A DNA stretch of 17,932 bases from positions 1-17,932 of the forward strand of contig CAZEEG010000112.1 of assembly GCA_964511065.1 (NCBI GenBank). The letters run 5' to 3'. Under the pieces are notes generated by a model, which was not told the origin of the DNA, did no database searches, and worked only from the letters and a program-made list of their open reading frames with translations. The stretch is from CALBRZ01 sp964511065 (GTDB lineage Bacteria > Planctomycetota > Planctomycetia > Pirellulales > S012-138). How positions within the stretch are numbered: position 1 is the first letter of the stretch; every line of letters starts with the position of its first letter. This document shows, in pieces, positions 1 to 7,895 of the stretch. The position numbers were made by a program, and so were the translations under genes.

Positions 1-1
1 G

Positions 2-490
2 GGTTTGCTGGGCATCCCCGTACCGGTTAGTCCCTACTGGCAAAAAGACCTTGAAGATACTTACTGGATCAAGGAACGGTACGCACGCGTTCCGATCCTG
101 GGCCCGATCACCTCGGGCGGACCGCCGCGGGCCCTCGATCCGCCCTCGCCCGATGAAATCTGGCGTGCCATGCCGACCGTGCAGGGCGGTCTGCCGTTCC
201 TGCACGAGATTCAGCGGAACAACGTGCGGATGACCGTCGAGCCGATTGCCGACTACGTCGATCCGCCCCGGTTCTATCCGTTGATCGGCTGGGCCCAACA
301 GCACCACGCCCATTACAAGTGCACGGTGTACTACACCGAAGTGACTCGGGTCGGCTGGCCGATCCCCTACACCACCGTCGACGAAGATGCCGTCGAAGTG
401 ATCTATATCGACCACAACCACTTCCACATTGTGGGCGATGTAAACGGTGGCATCGACAGCAACTATCCGCCGCCCAACCCGCTGCACTAA
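2..490 (+). CDS. Conserved hypothetical protein, 3' part (5' end outside window)
   Basis: The frame is open from the left edge and ends at TAA 488-490. A TTG at 5 is possible, but nothing resembling a start region precedes it, so I treat the gene as truncated on the left. The visible part has about 163 residues, no membrane segment and no catalytic motif I can name. It is rich in aromatic and proline residues, with segments such as DPPRFYPLIGWAQQHHAHYK, VTRVGWPIPYTTVDED and IDHNHFHIVGDVNGG. From memory, similar sequences occur as uncharacterised conserved proteins in planctomycetes, but I cannot check this here. The closely spaced histidines (QQHHAH, DHNHFH) could bind metal, which is only a suggestion. 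A strong terminator follows 40 bases downstream, so this is the last gene of its unit. Confidence 0.7.
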   Translation, partial: GLLGIPVPVSPYWQKDLEDTYWIKERYARVPILGPITSGGPPRALDPPSPDEIWRAMPTVQGGLPFLHEIQRNNVRMTVEPIADYVDPPRFYPLIGWAQQHHAHYKCTVYYTEVTRVGWPIPYTTVDEDAVEVIYIDHNHFHIVGDVNGGIDSNYPPPNPLH

Positions 491-529
491 TTCCAACCTC
501 AACCCGGGGTTCACCGATTGCAAACGATC

Positions 530-566
530 AACACGCCCCGGGCTGGCTCCGGGGCGTGTTGTTTGG
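530..566 (+). terminator. Rho-independent terminator after the first gene
   Basis: A perfect 12-bp GC-rich stem (530-541 pairs with 549-560, arms AACACGCCCCGG and CCGGGGCGTGTT) closes a 7-base loop. A T-rich tail follows (GTTTGGTTGTT). It starts 40 bases after the stop codon of the upstream gene and separates it from the TPR/ExbB operon. Confidence 0.8.
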
Positions 567-1019
567 TTGTTAGCAGCCCGAATCGACCGCGCATGGAATC
601 GGCAATCAGGCATCCGGGAACCCGGCCACTGGCCGCCGGGTGATGTCGCCACTGGCCGCCGCCGCGGTTCCACTGGCCAAGGGTGCTTTACCGGAAGCTA
701 CGAGGTTCGCCTTGTTGATCGCGGTGCCGAGTCGTGGCGGCTTGGGACGATGCCTGCCTCTGCCGCGGTGGGCCCTGTTATAGATGCCTGCGCAGCGAAT
801 GTCCTTTTGACTTCGTGCCGATCGATCGAAATGAGGCGGATTGTGCTGATAAACGGAAGATGCTCGGCGGCGATCGTTCGACCACCGGACTTTGGCGGTG
901 CAGCAATCCATAAAGCCGCCGTGGTTGCAATGTCGAACCATCACTAGCGCATTTCGCGGCGCAGCCGTCGCCGCGGCACGCGCTCGTCCATCACGACAGC
1001 AAGTTTCGAGGTGCCTCCC
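561..1019 (+). other. Non-coding region upstream of the TPR-exbB-exbD operon
   Basis: About 460 bases without a gene I can support. Open frames crossing it on both strands have no recognisable motif. The longest, on the minus strand, mostly runs antisense to the TPR gene. It holds three spaced palindromic repeats (624-678). It also holds a poor promoter candidate, TTGACT at 807-812, whose matching -10 position (AATGAG, 830-835) is too weak to call. It presumably carries the promoter of the downstream operon, but I cannot place it. Confidence 0.5.
624..678. repeat. Three spaced copies of a CCACTGGCC palindromic element
   Basis: CCACTGGCC begins at 626, 649 and 670, giving spacings of 23 and 21 bp, close to two helical turns. 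The first copy is the centre of an odd palindrome, GGCCA-C-TGGCC (624-634). The second keeps GCCA-C-TGGC and the third CCA-C-TGG. The equal spacing and dyad symmetry resemble protein-binding operator sites about 340-395 bases before the operon start. No regulator is encoded beside it, so the function is a guess. Confidence 0.4.
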
Positions 1020-4000
1020 GTGAACAAGCCGATGCGATGGCGGCAAAGCTGGGCGGTCCTGTGCCTGGTGCTGTGCAGTGTTCCGGCCTTCGCTAGCGAA
1101 GCCGACGACCAGTTCGACGTCGCCGCCGGTCATTACGCCCGGGGACGTTGGGAACTGGCCTCTCAAGAGTTCGACCGGTTCCTGTCGCAGTTTGGTACGC
1201 ATCCTCGGGCCGTTGAAGCCCGCTTCTTCCGCGGCGAATGTGCCATGCAATTGCGGCACTATCGCCAGGCCCGCGACGATTACCGCCAGTACCTGAGCAG
1301 CGGCGGTGGCAGGCATACGACACTGGCGCGGTTTCGGGTTGCCGAGGCCGGTTACCTGCTGGCCGATGTGAAGCAGGCCATCGCCGATCTCAAGCACTTC
1401 CTGCAAGAGTACTCCAACGACCCGCTGGCGATGCGCGCCCTGCCGTACCTGGCTGAAATGCAGCTTGCCAGCGGCAATGTGGAAGCGGCCGAACAATCCT
1501 TCCGCCGCGCCCTGGCTGACTACCCCCGCGGGCCGCTGGCCGACGAATGCCGGCTAGGGCTTGCCCGCTGCTTGCAGCGCCGGCAGCAATGGGAAGAAGC
1601 CGCCTTGTACTATCGGGCGATTGCTGCCAAGCGCGGCAGCCCCCTGGCTCCCAAGGCGCAATACGCCTTGGCCGGGTGCGAACTGGCGGCGGGTCGCACC
1701 GCCGAGGCCGTGGCCGAATACGACCGCGTGATGGAACAGTTCGCCGACAGCCCCTGGGCAGCCAGGGCCAAACTCGGCCAGGCCCGTTGTCTGCATCGGC
1801 AAGGGCGCTTCAAGCAGGCCGAGGAATTGCTGGCACCGCTGACGGCCGATCCAACCCTTGCGCTTGAAGCCGGCTTGTGGCTGGGCCTCACGCACAAGGC
1901 ACGCGGCGAGTGGGAGAAAGCCCATCAAGCCCTGAGTGCCGCGGCCAAAACCGCCCCGCCCGACGACAAACGCCTGCTGCTGGCAGCGGTGCTGTTTCAT
2001 GCGGCCGATTCAGCCCGGTTGATGGAGGAGCTAGCCACGGCCCGGCAGCTATACGACCGCGTGGTGCAAGAATGGCCCGACAGTACCCTGGCGATCGACG
2101 GCCAATTGGGCCAGCTTCTCACGGCTCTGGCGGCCGAAAACCATGCCGAGGTCGATCGGCTCGCCGCCCAAATCAGCGCGATCGCCGCTACCCCTTCGCA
2201 GCGTGTTCATGCAGACCGCGCTTGGGCGCGCTCGCTACTTACCCGCAAGAAATACCAGCAGGCCGTTGCGGTGCTGTTGCCGCTACTCAACCGCGACGTG
2301 GCCGCACCGCCCGTAACGGTTGCCTTCCAGGAATCGCCCCCGGGAGGGAATGCCGACGAGTTCACCACCTCGCCCGATGAACTGGTCCGGAGTGTGCGCA
2401 GCGCGCCCGCTAACGTGGCCGGGGTCGCGATGATTCACCACAGCGATGCCGGCGCGTTCGAACGTCAGCAAAGGGCAGAAGATGAATACCTGCTGGCGGT
2501 AGCCTACCAGGGACTGCAGCGGCACCACGATGCCATCATCATGACCGACCGCCTGCTGCCACACGCGCATGGCGTCCTCGCAGCCGATGCCCGGCTGACG
2601 CGGGCGGCCGCTCTCTTGGCCCTGGACCGCGACCTCGATGCCCTGGACGACCTGCACTACTACCGCGCGCACCATCCGCAGGGCGAGCGGCTGGCGAATT
2701 GCCTGGAAGAACTGGCCGTGGTGTTGGTGAAGGCCGGCCGCCAGGCGGAAGCCCAACGCATATACCAGGAGCTTGCCGCGAAAGCCAGCGGCGTGATGTT
2801 AACCTCCGCCACCGTGCGGCTGGCGCAAACGTTGCACGTGGCCGGCGAAGATCACTGGTCGGCTGAGCTATACCAGGCCGCGCTGCAAATGCAGCCCTCC
2901 CCAGAACTGGAACGGCGCGCACTGACCGGGTTGGCTCGCCTGCATACGGCCCGGGACCAGGCTGATCGCGCGGCCGAAGTCTGGGGCCTGTTGCTCAGCC
3001 GGCATGCTACCTCGGCCGCAGCGGCCGAAGCCGCCTTGGCGCGCGCCCGGTACCTGGCCGACACAGGGCAGGCAGCGGCTGCCCTGGAACTCTACCAGGG
3101 AGTATTCGACGGCCGGTTCGAGTCCAATCGCGAACAGGCCGCCCTGGCACTCTGGGCGGCAGGACAACTGGCCGAGGCCCAAGGCAATCCCCAGCAAGCC
3201 ATCGAATGGTACAGCCGGCTTGACCAGCAGTACCGCGACCTCCCGTATGCCGACGCCGTACTCTACCAATGGGCCTGGGCGCTGCGCGATCTGCAGCAGG
3301 CCGAAGCGTCGCAGCGTCTGTTCCAGCGCATTGTGGAAGAACATCCGTCCAGCCGCTACTGGCACGATGCCGGGTTCCGACTGGCGGAAAGCTGGTTCGA
3401 GTCGGGCCAGGTTGAAGCAAGCGAACAACTGGTCGAGCAGTTGCTTTCGGCCGATCCCCCAGCCGCCATCGGCCCGCACCTTTGGTATCTCGCGGGTCGC
3501 CAGGCCATCGCCAAAAACGATTGGGCCCAGGCGTCCGAGGCCATGGAGCATGTAGCGGGCGAAGCAGACAATCCCTTGGCACCGCTGGCCGCCTACTGGG
3601 TCGCCGAGGCGGCATTCCAGCAGAACCAGTTTGAGCGGGCCGCGGAGGCATTTGCCTCGCTGCTTGAGCCGCTGCGCGAGGCGCGGCCCGACCTGGCAGC
3701 CAACGCTGGATTGCGGCAGGCCCAAGCGCTGGTTGCGCTCAAGGAATGGCGGCAAGCGCTGGCGGCAGCAGAAGCAACCACGGCCGCCTTCCCCCAGTTT
3801 GAACAACTGTACGAACTGGACTATCTCCGCGGCCGCTGCCTGGCGGCCCGGGCTCTGTTCGACCAGGCCCGGGATGCCTACCGGATGGTGGTCCGCTCAC
3901 GCCTGGCCGGCAAGACCGAAACGGCCGCCAAGGCTCAATGGATGATCGGCGAAACGTTCTTCCATCAACAAAACTACGAGGCGGCGATCCGGGAGTATCT

Positions 4001-4208
4001 CCGCGTGGAGATTCTCTATGCTTATCCGCAGTGGCAAGCGGCCGCCTTGCTTCAGGCCGGGAAGTGTTATGAAAAACTCGGCCAGTACGATCGTGCGGCC
4101 AATCTATTTGACCGCGTCGTTCATGAATTTCCCGACTCGCCATATCGACCTGAAGCCGAGCAGCGTCTGCCAGTGGCCCAGGCGAAAAGCAAAAAGGTGA
4201 GCTCATGA
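1020..4208 (+). CDS. Exported multi-TPR protein of the ExbB/ExbD operon
   Basis: This is a 1062-residue protein that starts with an n-region (MNKPMRWRQS) and a hydrophobic core, with a likely signal peptidase site after AFA (residue 25). It should therefore be periplasmic. Nearly all the rest is TPR-like helical hairpins, seen as repeated A..Y..G...A...Y...L..FP patterns such as YDRVMEQFADSPWAARAKLG. There are two solenoids, about residues 27-423 and 483-1055. They are separated by a low-complexity linker (about 424-482) without TPR pattern. I prefer GTG at 1020 to the GTG at 1011 because GAGG at 1008-1011 lies 8 bases before it. TPR proteins of this kind act as scaffolds; CpoB/YbgF plays that role in the Tol-Pal system. 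The next genes encode ExbB and ExbD, so a scaffold for that energised complex is likely. No enzymatic motif is visible. Confidence 0.88.
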   Translation: MNKPMRWRQSWAVLCLVLCSVPAFASEADDQFDVAAGHYARGRWELASQEFDRFLSQFGTHPRAVEARFFRGECAMQLRHYRQARDDYRQYLSSGGGRHTTLARFRVAEAGYLLADVKQAIADLKHFLQEYSNDPLAMRALPYLAEMQLASGNVEAAEQSFRRALADYPRGPLADECRLGLARCLQRRQQWEEAALYYRAIAAKRGSPLAPKAQYALAGCELAAGRTAEAVAEYDRVMEQFADSPWAARAKLGQARCLHRQGRFKQAEELLAPLTADPTLALEAGLWLGLTHKARGEWEKAHQALSAAAKTAPPDDKRLLLAAVLFHAADSARLMEELATARQLYDRVVQEWPDSTLAIDGQLGQLLTALAAENHAEVDRLAAQISAIAATPSQRVHADRAWARSLLTRKKYQQAVAVLLPLLNRDVAAPPVTVAFQESPPGGNADEFTTSPDELVRSVRSAPANVAGVAMIHHSDAGAFERQQRAEDEYLLAVAYQGLQRHHDAIIMTDRLLPHAHGVLAADARLTRAAALLALDRDLDALDDLHYYRAHHPQGERLANCLEELAVVLVKAGRQAEAQRIYQELAAKASGVMLTSATVRLAQTLHVAGEDHWSAELYQAALQMQPSPELERRALTGLARLHTARDQADRAAEVWGLLLSRHATSAAAAEAALARARYLADTGQAAAALELYQGVFDGRFESNREQAALALWAAGQLAEAQGNPQQAIEWYSRLDQQYRDLPYADAVLYQWAWALRDLQQAEASQRLFQRIVEEHPSSRYWHDAGFRLAESWFESGQVEASEQLVEQLLSADPPAAIGPHLWYLAGRQAIAKNDWAQASEAMEHVAGEADNPLAPLAAYWVAEAAFQQNQFERAAEAFASLLEPLREARPDLAANAGLRQAQALVALKEWRQALAAAEATTAAFPQFEQLYELDYLRGRCLAARALFDQARDAYRMVVRSRLAGKTETAAKAQWMIGETFFHQQNYEAAIREYLRVEILYAYPQWQAAALLQAGKCYEKLGQYDRAANLFDRVVHEFPDSPYRPEAEQRLPVAQAKSKKVSS

Positions 4209-4246
4209 TGGATCGTATAGGATGTTGCGCCCCCACGGAATGTTAA
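4205..4246 (+). CDS. Possible 13-codon Cys-rich mini-ORF overlapping the TPR gene stop
   Basis: ATG at 4205 overlaps the TPR gene stop (ATGA overlap), and a second in-frame ATG lies at 4208. The frame reads MMDRIGCCAPTEC and ends with TAA at 4244-4246. AGGTGA at 4195-4200 gives a plausible ribosome-binding site, 4 bases from the first ATG and 7 from the second. It could be a translationally coupled leader peptide between the TPR gene and exbB, or chance. Three cysteines in 13 residues are unusual for random sequence, but the ORF is too short to prove. Confidence 0.2.
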   Translation: MMDRIGCCAPTEC

Positions 4247-4324
4247 GCGCGTCTGTCGCCAAGCCAACACATCATTCATCATCTGCCCATGACTGTCAGG
4301 AAATCTCATACCAAGGGATTGGAT

Positions 4325-5152
4325 ATGCCATTGCTGCCTTCGCCGGTACGTCGTCTGGTGCTAGCGGTCGCGCTGGCCGCGGTAGCTGGCTTGGCGCCGT
4401 GGAGCGCCGCAACGGCCCAAGACGGCGGCACCGCCGAAACAACTCCCGCGGCCAACACGGAGAGCCGCATTCCCGAAAGCAACCTGCTGGAGATCATTCA
4501 CAGCGGTGGGCTGCCGATGTATCCCATCCTGCTGTGTTCGTTCATTCTGCTGGTATTCACCTTTGAGCGGGCGATTTGTCTTCGGCGGTCGCATGTGATC
4601 CCTCGACCGTTCGTCAAGCGGTTCCTGCACCAGCTTAACGAGGGCACACTCACGCCGGATGAAGCCCTGCAGCGGTGCGAGGAGGACGGCAGCGCCGTCG
4701 CCCAGGTATTTGCGGGGGCGGTGCGCAAGTGGGGACGGTCGTCCGTGGAGGTCGAGCAGGCCCTGATCGACGCGGGCGAGCGCGTCACCAATGGGTTGCG
4801 GCGGCACCTGAGGGTTATCAACGGCGTGGCCACTGTCAGCCCCTTGATGGGGTTGTTCGGCACCGTGGTCGGCATGATCCAGTCGTTCAACGTAATCGCA
4901 TACGATGGCGCCATGGGCCGCGCCGAACTGCTGGCCGGCGGGATCAGCCAGGCGCTGCTGACCACCGCGGCGGGCTTGATGGTCGCCATTCCCGCTCTGA
5001 TTCTCTATCTCTATTTCGTGGGCTGTGTGGACAAGCGGATTATTGAGATTGACGCCCTGGGGCAGGAAGTCGTGCAACTGGTGTCGGAAGATGCCGCCGA
5101 GCATAAACGCCGCAAAGCGCGCAAGAGCGAACCGCAAGCCAAGGCTGCCTAG
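4325..5152 (+). CDS. exbB: MotA/TolQ/ExbB family proton channel protein
   Basis: The protein has 275 residues from ATG 4325. I chose that start because AAGGGA (4313-4318) lies 6 bases before it and the sequence then opens directly as a signal-like segment (residues 1-32, ending SAATAQ). ATG 4289 is in frame, would add 12 residues and lacks a visible ribosome-binding site. After the leader comes one membrane segment (about residues 48-72, PMYPILLCSFILLVFTFERA). A cytoplasmic part follows, then the two conserved channel helices. The first contains SPLMGLFGTVVGMIQSF (about 165-187) and the second GISQALLTTAAGLMVAIPA (about 204-228). T180 and T213/T214 sit where ExbB/TolQ channels carry functional threonines. 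A basic tail ends the protein. It should pair with ExbD (next gene) to use the proton gradient. A cleavable leader before the first helix is common in environmental ExbB relatives. Confidence 0.93.
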   Translation: MPLLPSPVRRLVLAVALAAVAGLAPWSAATAQDGGTAETTPAANTESRIPESNLLEIIHSGGLPMYPILLCSFILLVFTFERAICLRRSHVIPRPFVKRFLHQLNEGTLTPDEALQRCEEDGSAVAQVFAGAVRKWGRSSVEVEQALIDAGERVTNGLRRHLRVINGVATVSPLMGLFGTVVGMIQSFNVIAYDGAMGRAELLAGGISQALLTTAAGLMVAIPALILYLYFVGCVDKRIIEIDALGQEVVQLVSEDAAEHKRRKARKSEPQAKAA

Positions 5153-5164
5153 CGCGGCTGCACC

Positions 5165-5186
5165 GGCCAACACGGAGCGGTTGGCC
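5165..5186 (+). other. Intercistronic stem-loop between exbB and exbD
   Basis: GGCCAAC (5165-5171) pairs with GTTGGCC (5180-5186) around an 8-base loop, 13 bases after the exbB stop. No T-run follows, so it is not a classical terminator. It could reduce read-through or protect the upstream mRNA end, which would set the ratio of channel to partner subunits. This role is inferred. Confidence 0.35.
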
Positions 5187-5295
5187 CTGTCGCAATCTGG
5201 CTGATATGCATGATGAAAACGGGTATCGATGCCGCGGTCGCACGTGCAGCCGTGTGCCGGCTCTCACCCTGGTGAATCTATCGTAGAGCAATGCC

Positions 5296-5718
5296 ATGCC
5301 GCTCAAGACGCAAGTCGATGAACTGCCGACGCTCAATCTGACACCGATGATCGACGTGGTATTCTTGTTGATCATTTTTTTCATGGTGGGGACCACGTTC
5401 TCGCAGATGGATCGGCATATCGAACTTCAAGTGCCGGAAGTCAGCGATCGCGGCGCGCTGACGGCGGCCCCCGAGAAACGCGTGGTATGCGTGCTGCAGG
5501 ACGGCCGCATCACACTCGACGACGAGTTTGTCACGCTTACACAACTCGAACAAGAACTCGCCGCGGTGCGCGCACAGTATCCGGGCCTGGGCGTCACCGT
5601 GCGGGGCGATAGCCGCGTTACGTTCCAGCCAGTTGCCGAAGTTCTCAATGCCTGCAAGCAGGCCGGAATCAACGAGCTGGCCATCTCCGTGCAACTTGCT
5701 CGTCCCAAAGTACGATAG
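5296..5718 (+). CDS. exbD: ExbD/TolR-type biopolymer transport protein
   Basis: A 140-residue protein of normal ExbD length. A short cytoplasmic N-terminus (to about residue 16) leads into one membrane helix, PMIDVVFLLIIFFMVGTTF (17-35). It carries the aspartate expected for the proton path, D20, equivalent to D25 of E. coli ExbD. The rest is the small periplasmic domain, ending in the usual L..C...GI..L.I pattern. The start is fixed: an in-frame TAG lies at 5284-5286, only nine bases upstream, and this is the only in-frame ATG after it. It works with ExbB to transmit proton-driven movement to a partner in the envelope. The gene is 143 bases after exbB and only 3 bases before the TonB-like gene, in the same reading frame as that gene. 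Confidence 0.95.
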   Translation: MPLKTQVDELPTLNLTPMIDVVFLLIIFFMVGTTFSQMDRHIELQVPEVSDRGALTAAPEKRVVCVLQDGRITLDDEFVTLTQLEQELAAVRAQYPGLGVTVRGDSRVTFQPVAEVLNACKQAGINELAISVQLARPKVR

Positions 5719-5721
5719 GCC

Positions 5722-7863
5722 ATGGAGAGCATGTTCAGAACCTTTTGGCAGTTCCTCACCTCCACCGATTTTCTGCTAGGCGTCGTGTGGACCGGTCTGG
5801 GACTGCTGACCATCGGCCTGCTGATCGTGATGCAGACCCGGTGGGGACGTTCGCGCCCGCTGCGCAAGTGCGTGGTGCTGTCGCTGCTTGCGCATCTCTT
5901 GCTGGCCGGTTATGCCGCTACGGTTCGGATTGTGAACGAAGGGCCTGGCCGGCACGATGACACCAAGATTCTCATCACCAACGACGACCCGAGAGAAAAC
6001 CTCGAAGTTGCGCGAACGCTCCAAGACCCTGAAGACCAGCAAACCACCGAGACGCGCCAAGTCCGCGATTGGGAACGCCCCACGCCGCCGGTAACGCCGA
6101 TGAAGCCGGCCGAACCGCCGGAGCGGGCCGTGGTCGATCGCGTGGATTCCTTGCCGCCGGCGGCGGCCGAGGGCGTGATCCACGATGCGACTCCCCTGGA
6201 GGCGGCGCCGAACCTGGCCGCAACCGCACCTCGGCAGGCCGTTGCCACGGAGCTTCCCGGCGAAGACATCGCAGATGGAGCCGCGGCAACCACGGCCCAA
6301 ACCGCAGCGGCCATTGCCGCCCCCCGGGCACAGCGGCAAGACACGCCCCAGGCGCCAATGCCAGAGGCCCAGGAGCTAACCCGGGCTTCCACGGGCGAGC
6401 AGGGTACCGCTGCCGCCGTGGCAGCGACCGCGCCGCCGGAGGGTCCGCCCCGCCCTCGGCTTCCCGACGAGCCGGGTGCCCTCCCGGAGCTACCGCCGGC
6501 ACCGCAAACCGCATCGCCGGAGATGCTAACCGAGGTTGAAACGAACCTGCCGCTGGCCGTTTCCGACCCGGTCGCCGCCGAGGCATTGATGGCAGCGACC
6601 GGCAGCATTGTGCGGGTGATTTCGCCAGGCCACCGGTTGTTGATGCCGCAGCACGAGGCGGCGCAAGGCGTGGCTCCCCTGGCGCGGAGAGATGCGGGTT
6701 CGATGCTCGAACGCGGCGATGGTCCACCGCCACCGGCGGACGTTCAGCCGCGCCAGATCACATCGCACGACGTGCCAGAAATGTACCGGCTTCGCGTGCA
6801 GCCCAATCGTGAACAGCTTGTGTCGGCACGCGGCGGCAACGCGGCTACGCAGTCGGCTGTGCGGCAAGCTCTCAAGTGGCTGGCCGCCAATCAAAGCGCC
6901 GACGGCCGCTGGGATGCCAGTCGCTACGGTGCGGGCCGCGAAGACAAGGTGCTTGGCCACGACCGCGAGGGCGCCGGCGCCAAGGCCGATACGGGCATCA
7001 CCGGACTGGCATTGTTGGCCTTCCTGGGCGATGGGCATACGCACCTGGACGGCCCTTACCGCCACGTGGTGCAGGCCGGGATCGACTTCCTGATCCGGAT
7101 CCAGGCCGCGGATGGCAATCTGTGCGGCGATGCCGAGATGTATGCCGCCATGTATTGCCATGGGATGGCTGCCTTCGCGCTAGCCGAAGCCTACGGCATG
7201 ACGGGCGATCCCAAGCTGCGGCCCGCCGTCGAGCGGGCCATCGGGTACACGATCAGTGCGCAGCACCCCACCCGGGGCGGATGGCGATACCGGCCAGGCG
7301 ATGCCATGGGCGATACCAGCCAATTGGGCTGGCAACTGATGGCCCTCAAGAGCGCACAACTGGCCGGGATCGATGTGCCGCTGGCTACCCGCAATGCCAT
7401 GATCCGCTTCATCAAGAGCGTCTCGCACGGCAAGCACGGGGGCCTGGCCAGCTACCGTGCCGGGGAACAAGCCAACCGTGTTATGACCGCCGAGGCGCTG
7501 TTCTGCCGCCAACTGCTCGGCATGACGCGAGCGAACCCGGCCAGCGAAGAGGCTGGCGACTACGTACTGGAAGAACCGCCCGGCCGTGGGCCGATGAACC
7601 TCTACTACTGGTATTATGCCACGCTGGCGATGTACCAGTTGCAGGGTGAATACTGGGAAACCTGGAACGAATCGCTGCAGGCCACGCTGTTGCCGCGGCA
7701 GGTGACCACCGGCGCCGATCAAGGAAGTTGGGCCCCCGACAACTGCATCTGGGGCGGCTATGGCGGCCGCGTCTATAGTACGGCGATGGCGGCACTATGC
7801 CTGGAAGTGTATTACCGCTTCCTACCCATCTATGCGCAGAACGCGCCGCCCCTACGGCGGTAG
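5722..7863 (+). CDS. TonB/TolA-like membrane anchor fused to a squalene-cyclase-like barrel
   Basis: This 713-residue protein has three parts. Two membrane helices lie at about 16-37 and 50-71, with a basic loop between them (R40, R43, R45, R48, K49). That puts the loop in the cytoplasm and the C-terminus in the periplasm. The second helix carries S54-x3-H58 (SLLAH), the spacing of the essential SxxxH motif of TonB and TolA. Residues about 100-350 are rich in Pro, Ala and Glu, like the TonB spacer. From about 374 to 705 the sequence looks like prenyltransferase/squalene-cyclase repeats: LKWLAANQSADGRWD (384-398), IDFLIRIQAADG (454-465) and AQHPTRGGWRY (near 513). The DxDD acid motif of squalene-hopene cyclases is not seen, and GDTSQLGW (530-537) occupies a related-looking place, so cyclase activity is doubtful. 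The start has no good ribosome-binding site, and translation is probably coupled to exbD. I infer a force-transmitting or sensing partner of ExbB/ExbD. Confidence 0.85.
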   Translation: MESMFRTFWQFLTSTDFLLGVVWTGLGLLTIGLLIVMQTRWGRSRPLRKCVVLSLLAHLLLAGYAATVRIVNEGPGRHDDTKILITNDDPRENLEVARTLQDPEDQQTTETRQVRDWERPTPPVTPMKPAEPPERAVVDRVDSLPPAAAEGVIHDATPLEAAPNLAATAPRQAVATELPGEDIADGAAATTAQTAAAIAAPRAQRQDTPQAPMPEAQELTRASTGEQGTAAAVAATAPPEGPPRPRLPDEPGALPELPPAPQTASPEMLTEVETNLPLAVSDPVAAEALMAATGSIVRVISPGHRLLMPQHEAAQGVAPLARRDAGSMLERGDGPPPPADVQPRQITSHDVPEMYRLRVQPNREQLVSARGGNAATQSAVRQALKWLAANQSADGRWDASRYGAGREDKVLGHDREGAGAKADTGITGLALLAFLGDGHTHLDGPYRHVVQAGIDFLIRIQAADGNLCGDAEMYAAMYCHGMAAFALAEAYGMTGDPKLRPAVERAIGYTISAQHPTRGGWRYRPGDAMGDTSQLGWQLMALKSAQLAGIDVPLATRNAMIRFIKSVSHGKHGGLASYRAGEQANRVMTAEALFCRQLLGMTRANPASEEAGDYVLEEPPGRGPMNLYYWYYATLAMYQLQGEYWETWNESLQATLLPRQVTTGADQGSWAPDNCIWGGYGGRVYSTAMAALCLEVYYRFLPIYAQNAPPLRR

Positions 7864-7895
7864 GTGCCGGCGCAATGGTGGAAAACGCGCGGAGC

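Noticed and set aside
447..947. 166-codon open frame on the plus strand across the terminator and leader
   Set aside because: It starts inside the first gene, runs through a strong terminator hairpin and shows no protein-like pattern.
606..1496. 296-codon open frame on the minus strand
   Set aside because: Its larger part is antisense to the TPR gene, it has no recognisable motif or ribosome-binding site, and long antisense frames are expected in GC-rich DNA.
2868..3806. 312-codon minus-strand frame inside the TPR gene
   Set aside because: The opposite strand has clear TPR periodicity across this whole stretch; this is its shadow.
5206..5286. Short frames between exbB and exbD (ATG 5206 and ATG 5210)
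   Set aside because: No ribosome-binding site precedes them and the encoded sequences look random; they may only serve to show that exbD must start at 5296.
5722..7863. Active squalene-hopene cyclase for hopanoid synthesis
   Set aside because: The DxDD catalytic motif is not seen, the barrel lies behind a membrane anchor and long spacer, and no isoprenoid gene is nearby.
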